DNA of 64,000 nucleotides from Rhodobacter sp. NTK016B (lineage in GTDB: Bacteria; Pseudomonadota; Alphaproteobacteria; Rhodobacterales; Rhodobacteraceae), in assembly GCF_017303295.1 (NCBI RefSeq), contig NZ_JAFKOK010000008.1, positions 167,699 to 231,698 on the forward strand, in the 5' to 3' direction. A program made the translations under genes and the position numbers. Positions 33,665 through 41,345 of the stretch are shown one piece after another (the first letter of the stretch is position 1; the number at the start of each line of letters is the position of its first letter). The notes under the pieces are model-generated. The model was given only the letters and a program-made list of their open reading frames with translations. It had not been told where the DNA came from and did no database searches.

Positions 33665-35749
33665 TCAGTTCAGGCTGGCGAAGGTCTTGTTCTCGGCCAC
33701 CAATGTCTTGAGCAGCGGCGCCGGTTCCCAGATATCGTCGCCCGCCTTGCCAGCCTCTTCGATCGTCGCCAGGACCTTGGCCAGCCCGATCTCGTCGGCG
33801 TAATGCATCGGTCCGCCCCGGAAGCGCGGGAAGCCGTAGCCATAAAGCTTGGTCACATCCACATCGAGCGGACGCAGTGCGATCCCCTCGCCCACCACCT
33901 TGGCGCCTTCGTTGATCATCGCCGCCATGTAGCGCTCGACGATCTCGGCATCGGTGAAGTCGCGCGGAGTGATGCCCTTGGCGTGACGCTCTTTGGCGAT
34001 GATCTCTTCGACTTCCGGGTCGGGACGGCCCTTGGGCGTCTCGGCATCATAGATGTAATGGCCATGCCCGGTCTTGCGCCCCAGCCGGCCCATCTCGTAC
34101 AGAACGTCGCCCCATTCGCCGAAACGCTCGCCAGGCTTGCGCGTCGGCGCCAGCCGCTTGCGGGTCAAGTAGCTGATATCGATCCCGGCCAGATCCGCCA
34201 CGGCATAGGGGCCCATGGCGAAACCGAACTCTTCCAGCGCCTTGTCCACCTGAAAGGGCGAGGCGCCTTCCAGCACCATGATATCGGCGGCGTTGCGATA
34301 GGTTTTCAGGATGCGGTTGCCGATGAAGCCGTCGCAGACCCCGGCGCGCACCGGCACCTTCTTCAGCTTCTTGGCCAGCGCGAAGCCGGTGGCGACCACG
34401 TCCTTCGCGGTCTTGGCGGCGACCACGACTTCGAGCAGCTTCATCACATGCGCGGGCGAGAAGAAATGCAGCCCGATCACGTCTTCGGGGCGCTTGGTCA
34501 TCGCCGCGATTTCGTCCACGTCCAGATACGAGGTGTTCGACGCCAGCACCGCACCCGGCTTGCACACCGCGTCGAGCTTGGTGAAGACGTCTTTCTTCAC
34601 CTCCATCGACTCGAACACCGCTTCGATCACCAGATCGGCATCCGACAGCTTGTCATAGCTGTCGGTCACCAGCAGCCGTTCGGACAGCAGCATGTCGCGC
34701 GCCTCGGCGCCCAGCTTGCCGCGCTTGACGCTGTCGGCAAGGGTCCGGGCGATGCCGTTATGCGCTTTCTCAACCGATTCCGCGTCGCGTTCGATCAGCG
34801 TGACGTTCAGACCGCTCAGCAGGCAGGACACGGCGATACCGCCGCCCATCGTGCCGCCGCCGATGATGCCGATCTTCGACAAATCGCGCGGCGCGACGCC
34901 CTTGATTTCGGGCAGGTTGGCGACCTTGCGCTCGGCAAAGAAGGCATGGATCATCGCCGCGCGCTGCGGGGTGTGCATCATTTCCCAGAACGCGGCGCGT
35001 TCCAGCTTCATGCCCTCGGTGAAAGGCAGCTTGGTGCCCTCGACCGCGACGTCGATGGCTTTCAGGTGGCAGACATGGCCGCGATTGGCGCGGGCCACCT
35101 TCTTTTTCAGCGCCTCGAGCGCCGCGTCATCGGTAGGCGGCACCGACATTTCCGAAACCCGGCGCACCGGCAGCCCCTCGGCCAGAACCTTGCGCGCCAT
35201 CGCCATGCCCGCCTCGAACGGATCCTCGTTCGACAATTCGTCAGCGATCCCCAGCGCGAGGCAATCCTCGGCCGAGATCATCTTGGCCGAGGTGAAGATT
35301 TCAGCCGCCGGCACGATACCGATCAGCCGCGGCAGACGCTGCGTGCCGCCCGCACCGGGCAGAAGGCCCAGATTGACCTCGGGCAGGCCGATCCGCGCGC
35401 CGCGCAGCATCACCCGGTAATGGCTGCCCAGCGCGACCTCGAACCCGCCGCCCAGCGCGGTGCCGTGGATCACGCAGACGACGGGCTTTTCCAACGCCTC
35501 GATCACGTTGATCGCGTCCGGCAGATGCGGCTCGCGCGGCTCTTTGCCGAATTCGGTGATATCGGCGCCCGCGATGAAGGTGCGCCCCTCGCCGACGATA
35601 ACCGCGACCTTCTGCGGCGAGGCGGCAAATTCGCGGGCACAGGCGACCAGCCCCTCGCGCACGGCATGGCTGGTGGCGTTCACCGGCGGGTTGTCGACGC
35701 GGATGACGCCGATATCGCCGTGGGCTTCGTAGCGGACCGGATTTTCCAT
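33665..35749 (-). CDS. Multifunctional enoyl-CoA hydratase/3-hydroxyacyl-CoA dehydrogenase (FadB-like)
   Basis: Two-step beta-oxidation enzyme of 694 residues. The N-terminal crotonase domain (about 1-185) has CVIHGTALGGGFEVALG and GLPEVNLGLLPGAGGTQRLP with its catalytic glutamates. The dehydrogenase part begins at about residue 295 with KIGIIGGGTMGGGIAVSCLL, continues with ASNTSYLDVDEIA and GLHFFSPAHVMKLLEVV (active-site His), and ends with a second C-terminal domain including YGYGFPRFRGGPMHYAD. A peroxisomal-like FadJ/FadB relative; preferred chain length is unknown. Start has GGAGCCCGCG upstream. Fourteen bases separate it from the IclR regulator gene. Confidence 0.92.
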   Translation of the reverse strand: MENPVRYEAHGDIGVIRVDNPPVNATSHAVREGLVACAREFAASPQKVAVIVGEGRTFIAGADITEFGKEPREPHLPDAINVIEALEKPVVCVIHGTALGGGFEVALGSHYRVMLRGARIGLPEVNLGLLPGAGGTQRLPRLIGIVPAAEIFTSAKMISAEDCLALGIADELSNEDPFEAGMAMARKVLAEGLPVRRVSEMSVPPTDDAALEALKKKVARANRGHVCHLKAIDVAVEGTKLPFTEGMKLERAAFWEMMHTPQRAAMIHAFFAERKVANLPEIKGVAPRDLSKIGIIGGGTMGGGIAVSCLLSGLNVTLIERDAESVEKAHNGIARTLADSVKRGKLGAEARDMLLSERLLVTDSYDKLSDADLVIEAVFESMEVKKDVFTKLDAVCKPGAVLASNTSYLDVDEIAAMTKRPEDVIGLHFFSPAHVMKLLEVVVAAKTAKDVVATGFALAKKLKKVPVRAGVCDGFIGNRILKTYRNAADIMVLEGASPFQVDKALEEFGFAMGPYAVADLAGIDISYLTRKRLAPTRKPGERFGEWGDVLYEMGRLGRKTGHGHYIYDAETPKGRPDPEVEEIIAKERHAKGITPRDFTDAEIVERYMAAMINEGAKVVGEGIALRPLDVDVTKLYGYGFPRFRGGPMHYADEIGLAKVLATIEEAGKAGDDIWEPAPLLKTLVAENKTFASLN

Positions 35750-35762
35750 CGCGGGCTCCTTC

Positions 35763-36572
35763 TCAGGTCTTCTTTTTGACGTTAGCGAACTTGCCCTTGG
35801 TCAGGGCGAACATCTGGGCGCCGATGCGGGCGCAGGTCTCGACGAGATCCTCCCCCACATCGCGGCGCCGGTCGGAATCCATCTGGCCCGACAACGAAAT
35901 GCTGGAGATACCGTAGCGCGGAACACCCTGCGCATCGACCACCAGCGCGCCAACCACATCGACGCCGATGTAAAGCTGGCCCAGATCGACACCATAGCCA
36001 CAGGCCGCCGCATCGCGCACGCTGCTGATGTATTCGTCCGCGGATTCGGGCGCGCATTGCCAGCGCAGATCCACGAATTGCGCGCGCAGATCGGCCTCGG
36101 ACAAGTTGCGATGCGCGGCCAGAATGCGCCCGACACCGCCGGTATAGACCGGCAGCCTTTTGCCCAGCGGCAGGTCAACGCGCGTGACTGCGGGGTCGAA
36201 GGCGCGCTCGATCAGCACGATCCGGTCGTCGGCGGTGATGTGCCACAGGCAGATCAGCACCTTGTAATCGATCGCCAGCCGTTCCAGTTCAGGCCGGATC
36301 AGATCGCCGGGATTGGTGCCCAGCACCCCCACAGCCAGCTCGACCAGACCCATCGCCGGCTGATAGGTCTTGTCATGCGGATCGAAGCTGACCAGCCCTT
36401 CGGCCGTCAGCGTGCGCAGGATGTTGAAGCAGGTCGACGGATTGACGTCGGTGGCGCGGGCGATGGCGCTGACGCCCTCGGACCGGCCCATGGCCGACAA
36501 ATGGCGCAGGATGCGCAATGCATGCACCAGCGCGCCGACCGGACGGGACTGGATGATCTCCTCGTCAGCCAC
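35763..36572 (-). CDS. IclR family transcriptional regulator
   Basis: Regulator of 269 residues. The N-terminal winged helix spans about residues 10-75 (VHALRILRHLSAMGRSEGVS, AIARATDVNPSTCFNILRTL). The effector domain includes LPLGKRLPVYTGGVGRILAA and YGVDLGQLYIGVDVVGALVV. The GTG at 36572 is preferred since AAGGGGAG lies six bases upstream; an ATG at 36596 adds eight residues but lies inside a palindrome that looks like its operator. It is the first gene of the fad cluster, so it probably controls the cluster and itself in response to an acyl-CoA or acid. Confidence 0.87.
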   Translation of the reverse strand: MADEEIIQSRPVGALVHALRILRHLSAMGRSEGVSAIARATDVNPSTCFNILRTLTAEGLVSFDPHDKTYQPAMGLVELAVGVLGTNPGDLIRPELERLAIDYKVLICLWHITADDRIVLIERAFDPAVTRVDLPLGKRLPVYTGGVGRILAAHRNLSEADLRAQFVDLRWQCAPESADEYISSVRDAAACGYGVDLGQLYIGVDVVGALVVDAQGVPRYGISSISLSGQMDSDRRRDVGEDLVETCARIGAQMFALTKGKFANVKKKT

Positions 36573-36591
36573 CCACTTCTCCCCTTGGAAT

Positions 36592-36613
36592 GGCATTTCG
36601 CATGAAGAATGCC
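36592..36613 (-). promoter_or_regulatory. Candidate IclR operator
   Basis: GGCATT (36592-36597) and AATGCC (36608-36613) form a perfect 6-bp inverted repeat with a 10-base centre, 20 bases before the preferred GTG start of the IclR gene. The size and place suit autoregulation of the fad cluster. Confidence 0.5.
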
Positions 36614-36714
36614 TAGCCCCGCGACGCCACGCTGTCCAGCCGGATTCTGCGCTGGACCATTCTTGATTGCGGGCTAATTGTACGCCGGGCCGCGTTGAAC
36701 CGAGGGGGAAGTTC

Positions 36715-37284
36715 TTGTCCGATGATCCGATAGGGGCGCTGCTTCTGGCCGTTGCCGCAAAGAACCGACAGGCGTTTCAGGACCTTTACGCAGCGACCGC
36801 TCCGAAACTTTCCGGCGTTCTGTACCGTATCCTTGGCAACCGTACCGAGGTGGACGATGCCATGCAGGAAGTCTTCATTCGCGTCTGGCAGCGGTCCGCT
36901 CAATTCCGTCCCGACAGAGGCAAGGGTATGAGCTGGCTGATTGCCGTCGCACGCAACCACGCGCTGGACCGGCTTCGCGCCCGCCCCGCCCGCGCGGGTC
37001 TGTATCAGGAAACCGCGCGCGACGAGGACGGGCAAGACCCGCTCGACCGCGTCGCCGACCGCAAGGCCGGCGTCCTTGAATCGCTGGTAGCCCAAGGCGA
37101 GGCCAAGCGCGTCGTCGAGTGCTTCGACGCGCTGGAAACCGAGCGCGCAGCGGCGGTGAAGGGCGCCTATCTCGACGGCCTGTCCTACAAGGATCTGGCC
37201 GACAGGCATGGCATTCCGCTCAACACGATGCGAACGTGGCTGCGCCGCGGTCTGTTGAGCCTGCGGGAGTGCATGGATCAATGA
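36715..37284 (+). CDS. ECF sigma factor (SigK-like)
   Basis: Alternative sigma factor of 189 residues. Region 2 includes LYRILGNRTEVDDAMQEVFI, RVWQRSAQFRPDRGKGMSWL and NHALDRLRAR. Region 4 has YLDGLSYKDLADRHGIPLNT and MRTWLRRGLLSLREC. The start is a TTG at 36715, six bases after GAGGGGG; no ATG fits. The stop overlaps the anti-sigma gene by four bases (ATGA), so the two are co-translated. The domain organisation and partner place it near the SigK/RpoE-like ECF group with an RskA-type anti-sigma. The downstream fasciclin gene is a likely target. Confidence 0.9.
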   Translation: MSDDPIGALLLAVAAKNRQAFQDLYAATAPKLSGVLYRILGNRTEVDDAMQEVFIRVWQRSAQFRPDRGKGMSWLIAVARNHALDRLRARPARAGLYQETARDEDGQDPLDRVADRKAGVLESLVAQGEAKRVVECFDALETERAAAVKGAYLDGLSYKDLADRHGIPLNTMRTWLRRGLLSLRECMDQ

Positions 37285-37970
37285 GTGACATATTCGAACA
37301 CGACGACTGGCCGCCCGAAGACCGCGACGATCTGATCGCGGCGGAATACGTGCTGGGCGTGCTGCCCGGCGACGAACGCCGTACCGCGCAGACCCGTGCC
37401 GAAACCGACGGCGCCTTTGCCGAGCGCGTGGCGCATTGGGAACGCCGCCTTGCGCTGCTCAATGCCGCGTACGAGGACGGTCCGGTCAATCCCGAGACAC
37501 TTGAACAGGTCGAATCCGTGCTGTTCGGCAGTGCCGAGACCACGACCAGCCCCGCCGCCGCCGCGACCAGCCGTCGTGGCATGGGCTGGCGGCTGTGGTT
37601 CGCCGGGGCGCTGAGCGCGGCAGTGGTGGTGCTGGCGGTCATGCTGTGGCCGCAACCGACCGCGACGCCGCTGATGGCGCAGCTGGAAGCGGGCGAGCTG
37701 GTCTTCGATGCCAGCTATGATGCGGGCGTGCTGCAGGTCGCTCATCGCGGCCCCGAAGCCGAAGAGGGCCATGATTACGAATTGTGGTCGATCGGCGGCG
37801 ACGGCGTGCCGCGCTCGCTGGGCGTGCTGCGCGGCGAGGCGATCGAGATCCCCGCCGAGCTGGACGAAGGCGTGACGCTGGCCGTCAGTCTGGAACCGCT
37901 GGGCGGCTCGCCCGATGCGGGGCCGACCGGGCCGGTTCTGATGACCGCCGAGCTGACCCGCAACATCTGA
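37281..37970 (+). CDS. Anti-sigma factor, RskA-like
   Basis: Membrane-spanning regulator of 229 residues. The N-terminal cytoplasmic part (about 1-80) has the anti-sigma pattern DDLIAAEYVLGVLPGDERRT and ERVAHWERRLALLNAAYED. A single membrane helix follows (LWFAGALSAAVVVLAVMLW, about 108-126). The periplasmic C-terminus holds the RskA domain (YELWSIGGDGVPRSLGVL and AVSLEPLGGSPDAGPTGPVL). It binds the ECF factor at the membrane until a signal triggers release. Coupled to the sigma gene by ATGA and followed by a strong terminator. Confidence 0.9.
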   Translation: MSDIFEHDDWPPEDRDDLIAAEYVLGVLPGDERRTAQTRAETDGAFAERVAHWERRLALLNAAYEDGPVNPETLEQVESVLFGSAETTTSPAAAATSRRGMGWRLWFAGALSAAVVVLAVMLWPQPTATPLMAQLEAGELVFDASYDAGVLQVAHRGPEAEEGHDYELWSIGGDGVPRSLGVLRGEAIEIPAELDEGVTLAVSLEPLGGSPDAGPTGPVLMTAELTRNI

Positions 37971-37989
37971 GCGCTGTACAGCAAAGAAA

Positions 37990-38022
37990 GGGCGCCGGGG
38001 CAAACCCCCGGCGCCCTTTTTT
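37990..38022 (+). terminator. Rho-independent terminator after the sigma/anti-sigma operon
   Basis: An 11-bp stem, GGGCGCCGGGG/CCCCGGCGCCC, with a 5-base loop is followed by six T. It insulates the fasciclin gene from the upstream operon, so that gene needs its own promoter. Confidence 0.92.
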
Positions 38023-38094
38023 GTTTGGGCCGGACCGGGCGCGTAGCACGACTTCGGCTCATCACGGCCCTGTGATGAAAAAAAATCGGCGTTC

Positions 38095-38124
38095 TGAAAC
38101 TCCCCGCGATTCCTCTCCGTAGTT
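38095..38124 (+). promoter_or_regulatory. Candidate ECF-sigma promoter of the fasciclin gene
   Basis: TGAAAC (38095-38100), 17 bases, then CGTAGTT (38118-38124) fits the general ECF pattern of an AAC-containing -35 and a CGT-containing -10. It lies about 50 bases before the fasciclin start and after a terminator, which would place that gene under the adjacent sigma factor. No identical site is seen before the sigma gene itself. Confidence 0.45.
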
Positions 38125-38172
38125 GGGGGCATAGGGCAATGAAGCCCGTGACGAAAAAATCGGAGAAATCTT

Positions 38173-38727
38173 ATGAAAACCCTTATCGCTGCTACTCTGT
38201 CGCTGACCACCCTGACCGCCGGTGCCGCGCTGGCCCAGAACCCGATGGTTGGCGGCGCCGAGATGTTCCCCGACCGCAACATCGTCGAGAACGCGATGAA
38301 CTCGGCGGACCACACCACCCTCGTCGCCGCCGTGCAGGCCGCCGGTCTTGCCGAGACGCTGATGGGCGAAGGCCCGTTCACCGTGCTGGCGCCGACCAAC
38401 GAAGCCTTTGCCGCGCTGCCCGATGGCACCGTCGAAAGCCTGCTGGAGCCGGAAAACCGCGAACAGCTGCAGACCATTCTGGGCTGCCACGTGATCCCGG
38501 GTGAGATCTTCCTCAACCAGCTGGAAAACATGGCACAGGCCGATGGCGGCACGCACAGCTTCGACACCGTCGGTGGTTGCACCTTCACGCTGGTTCAGGC
38601 CGCGCAAGGCGCGCCGGTGACCATCCGTGACGGCATGGGCAACAGCGCCAACATCACCATCTCGAACGTGGACCAGTCGAACGGCGTCATCCATGTGATC
38701 GACCACGTCCTGCTGCCGGCGATGTAA
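38173..38727 (+). CDS. Exported fasciclin-domain protein
   Basis: Secreted protein of 184 residues. A signal peptide (MKTLIAATLSLTTLTAGAAL, cleaved after ALA-Q) is followed by one fasciclin (FAS1) domain: ADHTTLVAAVQAAGLAETLM, EGPFTVLAPTNEAFAALPDG, LGCHVIPGEI and the C-terminal GVIHVIDHVLLP. FAS1 domains mediate adhesion or surface contact. A cysteine pair (GC in LGCHVI and GGCTF) could form a disulfide. In mycobacteria SigK and RskA control fasciclin-domain antigens (MPT70/MPT83), so the order sigma, anti-sigma, fasciclin here suggests an analogous regulon. A terminator follows. Confidence 0.92.
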   Translation: MKTLIAATLSLTTLTAGAALAQNPMVGGAEMFPDRNIVENAMNSADHTTLVAAVQAAGLAETLMGEGPFTVLAPTNEAFAALPDGTVESLLEPENREQLQTILGCHVIPGEIFLNQLENMAQADGGTHSFDTVGGCTFTLVQAAQGAPVTIRDGMGNSANITISNVDQSNGVIHVIDHVLLPAM

Positions 38728-38776
38728 TAACCCCCGAAAGGGTTGCCGCATGCCCCCAATCATGTTGGCAATCCCA

Positions 38777-38804
38777 GCCCCGGCGTTCGCGCCGGGGCGC
38801 TTTT
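38777..38804 (+). terminator. Terminator of the fasciclin gene
   Basis: A perfect 9-bp stem, GCCCCGGCG/CGCCGGGGC, closed by a TTCG tetraloop and followed by GCTTTT. Confidence 0.88.
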
Positions 38805-38855
38805 CGTTCCGGGCCCTGCGAAAGCGGGGCTTTGGGCGTCTGGAAAGGGGCGGCA

Positions 38856-38931
38856 TGGTGGGTGATGACGGACTCGAACCGCCGACATTCTCGGTGTAAA
38901 CGAGACGCTCTACCAACTGAGCTAATCACCC
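38856..38931 (-). tRNA. tRNA-Val (anticodon TAC)
   Basis: The minus strand folds into a full cloverleaf of 76 bases. The acceptor stem is GGGTGAT/ATCACCC with discriminator A and an encoded CCA. The D arm has GCTCAGTTGGTAGAGC, the anticodon stem-loop CTCGTTTACACCGAG with anticodon TAC, and the T arm GGTTCGAGTCC. The anticodon reads GTA and related valine codons. It stands alone between the fasciclin and lipoprotein genes. Confidence 0.97.
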
Positions 38932-39011
38932 GCGCGGCCCTGATAGCGCATGGCGGCGCAGCGCCGCAAGAGCGCTCGTGACGCCGAACGCGCCTGCCAG
39001 GCGTTTCCCCG

Positions 39012-39026
39012 TTAACAACCCGTTAA
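39012..39026 (+). promoter_or_regulatory. CtrA-type box upstream of a lipoprotein gene
   Basis: A perfect TTAA-N7-TTAA (both halves TTAAC, spacer CAACCCG) lies 24 bases before the ATG of the next gene. This is the consensus bound by the alphaproteobacterial master regulator CtrA. AT-rich tetramers so exactly spaced are rare in this GC-rich sequence, which supports a real site. Confidence 0.6.
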
Positions 39027-39049
39027 CCACGCCCCGGCATTCTGAGCCG

Positions 39050-39367
39050 ATGCGTGTTGTTGTGTTTCTGATCCTGCTTGTCCTGACTGCCTGCGCCTCG
39101 CCCGACCGCCGCTATTGGGGGGCCGAGTCGCAAACCGTCACCATCGCCGGGCGCGACTACAACGTCTATCGCCGTCAGAACGGGTCGCGCATCTCAGTGC
39201 AGGTGATCCGCATGGGCTATGCGCGCCGCCGCGAACATGTTGCGATCCTTGGCGCCATGCGGGTGGCTGCCGAACAGGCCACCGGATGCCGGGTTATCGA
39301 GGGCAGCGCGGACGGCGACAGCGGCGTGATGGATTTCCGCATGCGCTGCCCGCGCGGCCAGGCCTGA
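39050..39367 (+). CDS. Small lipoprotein of unknown function
   Basis: Lipoprotein of 105 residues. The signal segment VVFLILLVLTAC ends in the lipobox LTAC, so the mature protein starts at Cys14. The rest (ESQTVTIAGRDYNVYRRQNG and ATGCRVIEGSADGDSGVMDF) has no domain I recognise; two more cysteines could form a disulfide. The ATG at 39050 is chosen because it begins the signal peptide; an upstream start would place the promoter-like TTAA box in coding sequence. Confidence 0.75.
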   Translation: MRVVVFLILLVLTACASPDRRYWGAESQTVTIAGRDYNVYRRQNGSRISVQVIRMGYARRREHVAILGAMRVAAEQATGCRVIEGSADGDSGVMDFRMRCPRGQA

Positions 39368-39505
39368 CGCATCTCGGCCCCGGAAACATTCGGGTTTCGC
39401 GATTTATTCCCGCAGAACTTGCGCAAGATCAAAGAGCCCTCGCCCGCGCAGGGTATCGTGCCTTGGAACGACCAAGGACAAAGACTCAGGGACGAGGGAC
39501 CCACC

Positions 39506-39688
39506 ATGGCCAGATTGATGATGATTCTCTATGCGGTGATCGGCACCACGCTGGCCGGCATCGGCGTTGTCGTGGCAGTTTCGCTGAACATGTACGAGTT
39601 TCAGGCGATCATCGTCTCGGCCGTGATCGGCGCCGTGATCGCCCTGCCCGCGACATGGCTGGTGGCGCGGAAACTGGAAAACATCTGA
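39506..39688 (+). CDS. Small two-helix membrane protein
   Basis: Sixty-residue protein made almost wholly of two membrane helices (about residues 5-24 and 32-54: MMILYAVIGTTLAGIGVVVA and IIVSAVIGAVIALPATWLVA) and a basic end ARKLENI. Close relatives in Rhodobacteraceae have been labelled CTP synthetase, which is plainly wrong for a protein of this size. Function unknown. Start at 39506 follows GACGAGGGACCCACC. It is convergent with a hydrolase gene. Confidence 0.75.
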   Translation: MARLMMILYAVIGTTLAGIGVVVAVSLNMYEFQAIIVSAVIGAVIALPATWLVARKLENI

Positions 39689-39706
39689 GCGGCCTGACCC
39701 GGCCGA

Positions 39707-40480
39707 TCAGTCCAGAAACACCCGCAACGCCGCTTCGAATTCGCGCGGTTTCTCGGCGTGCAGCCAATGGCCCGCGCCGGGGATTTTGGCGAATTTCGCC
39801 TCGGGGAACAGCGACAGGATCCCGGGCCGTGCCTCGCGCTGGACGTAATCCGACTCGGCGCCCGACAGGAACAGCACTGGCCCCTCGAATGAGGTCAGCG
39901 CCGTGGTATCGACCCAGCCGATAATCTGCTCCATCGACCGGCTCAGCACATCGAGATTGAGCTTCCAGCGGGCCGGTTCGGGCTTCAGGTCAAGAGATTG
40001 CAGCAGGAAAGCGCGCACGGCGGGCGTGTCCACCGATTGCGACAGCCGCGCATCGGCCTCGCGGCGGCTTTCGATGCCGGTCAGATCCATCGCCTGCATC
40101 GCCTCAACCAGATGGTTCTGGGTATGCGTATAGGCGACCGGCGCGATGTCGCCGACGACCAGCCGGTTGACCAGATCGGGCCGCGTCAGCGCCAGCAGCA
40201 TCGCCGCCTTGCCGCCCATCGAATGCCCCATCACGTCCATGGGCGCGCCTTCGGCCTCGATCACCGTGGCCAGATCGGCGGCCATGGCGGGATAGCTGTG
40301 CTCATCGTCCCAGAAGCTGTCGGCATGGTTGCGCATATCGACCGAGACAACGCTACGGCTGTCCGACATCCGCTTGGCAATCGCCCCCCAGTTCCGCGCC
40401 GAGCCGAACAGTCCGTGCACGATCAACAGGCCCGGCAGATCCGTGGGTGTTCCGTCGCGGGTCAGGGTCAGAAGCGTCAT
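39707..40480 (-). CDS. Alpha/beta-hydrolase (YbfF-like esterase)
   Basis: Esterase of 257 residues with an alpha/beta-hydrolase fold. The oxyanion loop is VHGLFGSARNWGAIAKRM, the nucleophile elbow GHSMGGKAAML, and the catalytic histidine near the C-terminus IPGAGHWLHAEKPREF. DMRNHADSFW is typical of the YbfF group, which acts on short acyl esters and acyl-CoAs. It is seven bases after the DUF817 gene on the same strand and may be in one operon with it and glyA. Confidence 0.87.
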   Translation of the reverse strand: MTLLTLTRDGTPTDLPGLLIVHGLFGSARNWGAIAKRMSDSRSVVSVDMRNHADSFWDDEHSYPAMAADLATVIEAEGAPMDVMGHSMGGKAAMLLALTRPDLVNRLVVGDIAPVAYTHTQNHLVEAMQAMDLTGIESRREADARLSQSVDTPAVRAFLLQSLDLKPEPARWKLNLDVLSRSMEQIIGWVDTTALTSFEGPVLFLSGAESDYVQREARPGILSLFPEAKFAKIPGAGHWLHAEKPREFEAALRVFLD

Positions 40481-40487
40481 GGAAACC

Positions 40488-41333
40488 TCAGGCTGTGCGG
40501 GGAATGACGGATTGGCGCCGCGTGGCGCCCGGCATCACGGCCAGCGCCACCATCAGCGCGACATAAAGGAACAGTGCCCAGGATCCCAGCGTGGCAAGGC
40601 TGACCCATTCATGAGTTTCCTGCCCGTCATACAGCCATGTCCCGGTCAGCGTGCCCAGATTCTCGGCCAGCCAGACGCCCAGAGCGGACAGGAACAGCGA
40701 CAGCAGCATCGGCATGTACCAGCGGCGGCCCCGGAACGGCGTGAACCAGATCCGCGTGCGCCAGAACAACAGGCCCATGATCGCGAACAGCGCGTAGCGG
40801 GTATCGATCACGAAATGCTGCGTGAAGAAATTCACATAGATCGCCGCCGCCAGCCCCAGCGCCGCCCAGCGCGGCGGGAAGGGGATGAAACTCATCTCGA
40901 AGATGCGGATCATGCGGATCACGCAGACCCCCACGGCGGCATACATCGCGCCGACGAACAGGGGCACATGGGCGATGGCGAAGACCCCGTGTTCGGGATA
41001 GGTCCAGTTGCCGGCGGCGGTGTTGTACCATTCCATCCCCATCCCGAGGATCGAGAAGCCCACCAGCGCAGCGATTTCCTCGCGGCTTTCCAGCCGGAAC
41101 AGGATGAACGCCCCCTGCGTCACGACCGCAAGCGCCAGAAGCACGTCGTAGCGCGCAATCGTCCAGGCATCGTTCCAGACCGCGTTGGTCACGAAGATGC
41201 CGACCATCAGCACACCGCCGAACAGCCCGGCCCAGAGATGCTTGAGCACGAACATCGCCGGCTCTTCCAGCGCATGCGGAAGGCGCGCGCGGGCGAAATC
41301 GCCCAGCGCGCGCTCAAGCCTGCGTGTGGCCAA
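40488..41333 (-). CDS. DUF817 integral membrane protein
   Basis: Polytopic membrane protein of 281 residues with about eight hydrophobic helices. Its segments EEPAMFVLKHLWAGLFGGVL, LGMGMEWYNTAAGNWTYPEH and NFFTQHFVIDTRY match DUF817, a family without known function. Conserved aromatic and acidic residues (EWYNT, YPEHG, HFVID) between helices hint at a ligand site. It begins 12 bases after glyA. Confidence 0.83.
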   Translation of the reverse strand: MATRRLERALGDFARARLPHALEEPAMFVLKHLWAGLFGGVLMVGIFVTNAVWNDAWTIARYDVLLALAVVTQGAFILFRLESREEIAALVGFSILGMGMEWYNTAAGNWTYPEHGVFAIAHVPLFVGAMYAAVGVCVIRMIRIFEMSFIPFPPRWAALGLAAAIYVNFFTQHFVIDTRYALFAIMGLLFWRTRIWFTPFRGRRWYMPMLLSLFLSALGVWLAENLGTLTGTWLYDGQETHEWVSLATLGSWALFLYVALMVALAVMPGATRRQSVIPRTA

Positions 41334-41345
41334 GCCCCCCAGGGC

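Noticed and set aside
32564..35779. A 1071-codon plus-strand open frame opposite the thiolase and FadB-like genes
   Set aside because: Both minus-strand genes are complete with all catalytic motifs; the plus frame is composed of repeated His, Arg, Gln and Asp codons that are the complement of normal coding sequence.
39506..39688. CTP synthetase label for the 60-residue membrane protein
   Set aside because: The real enzyme is about 540 residues and soluble; this protein is two membrane helices with no catalytic motif.
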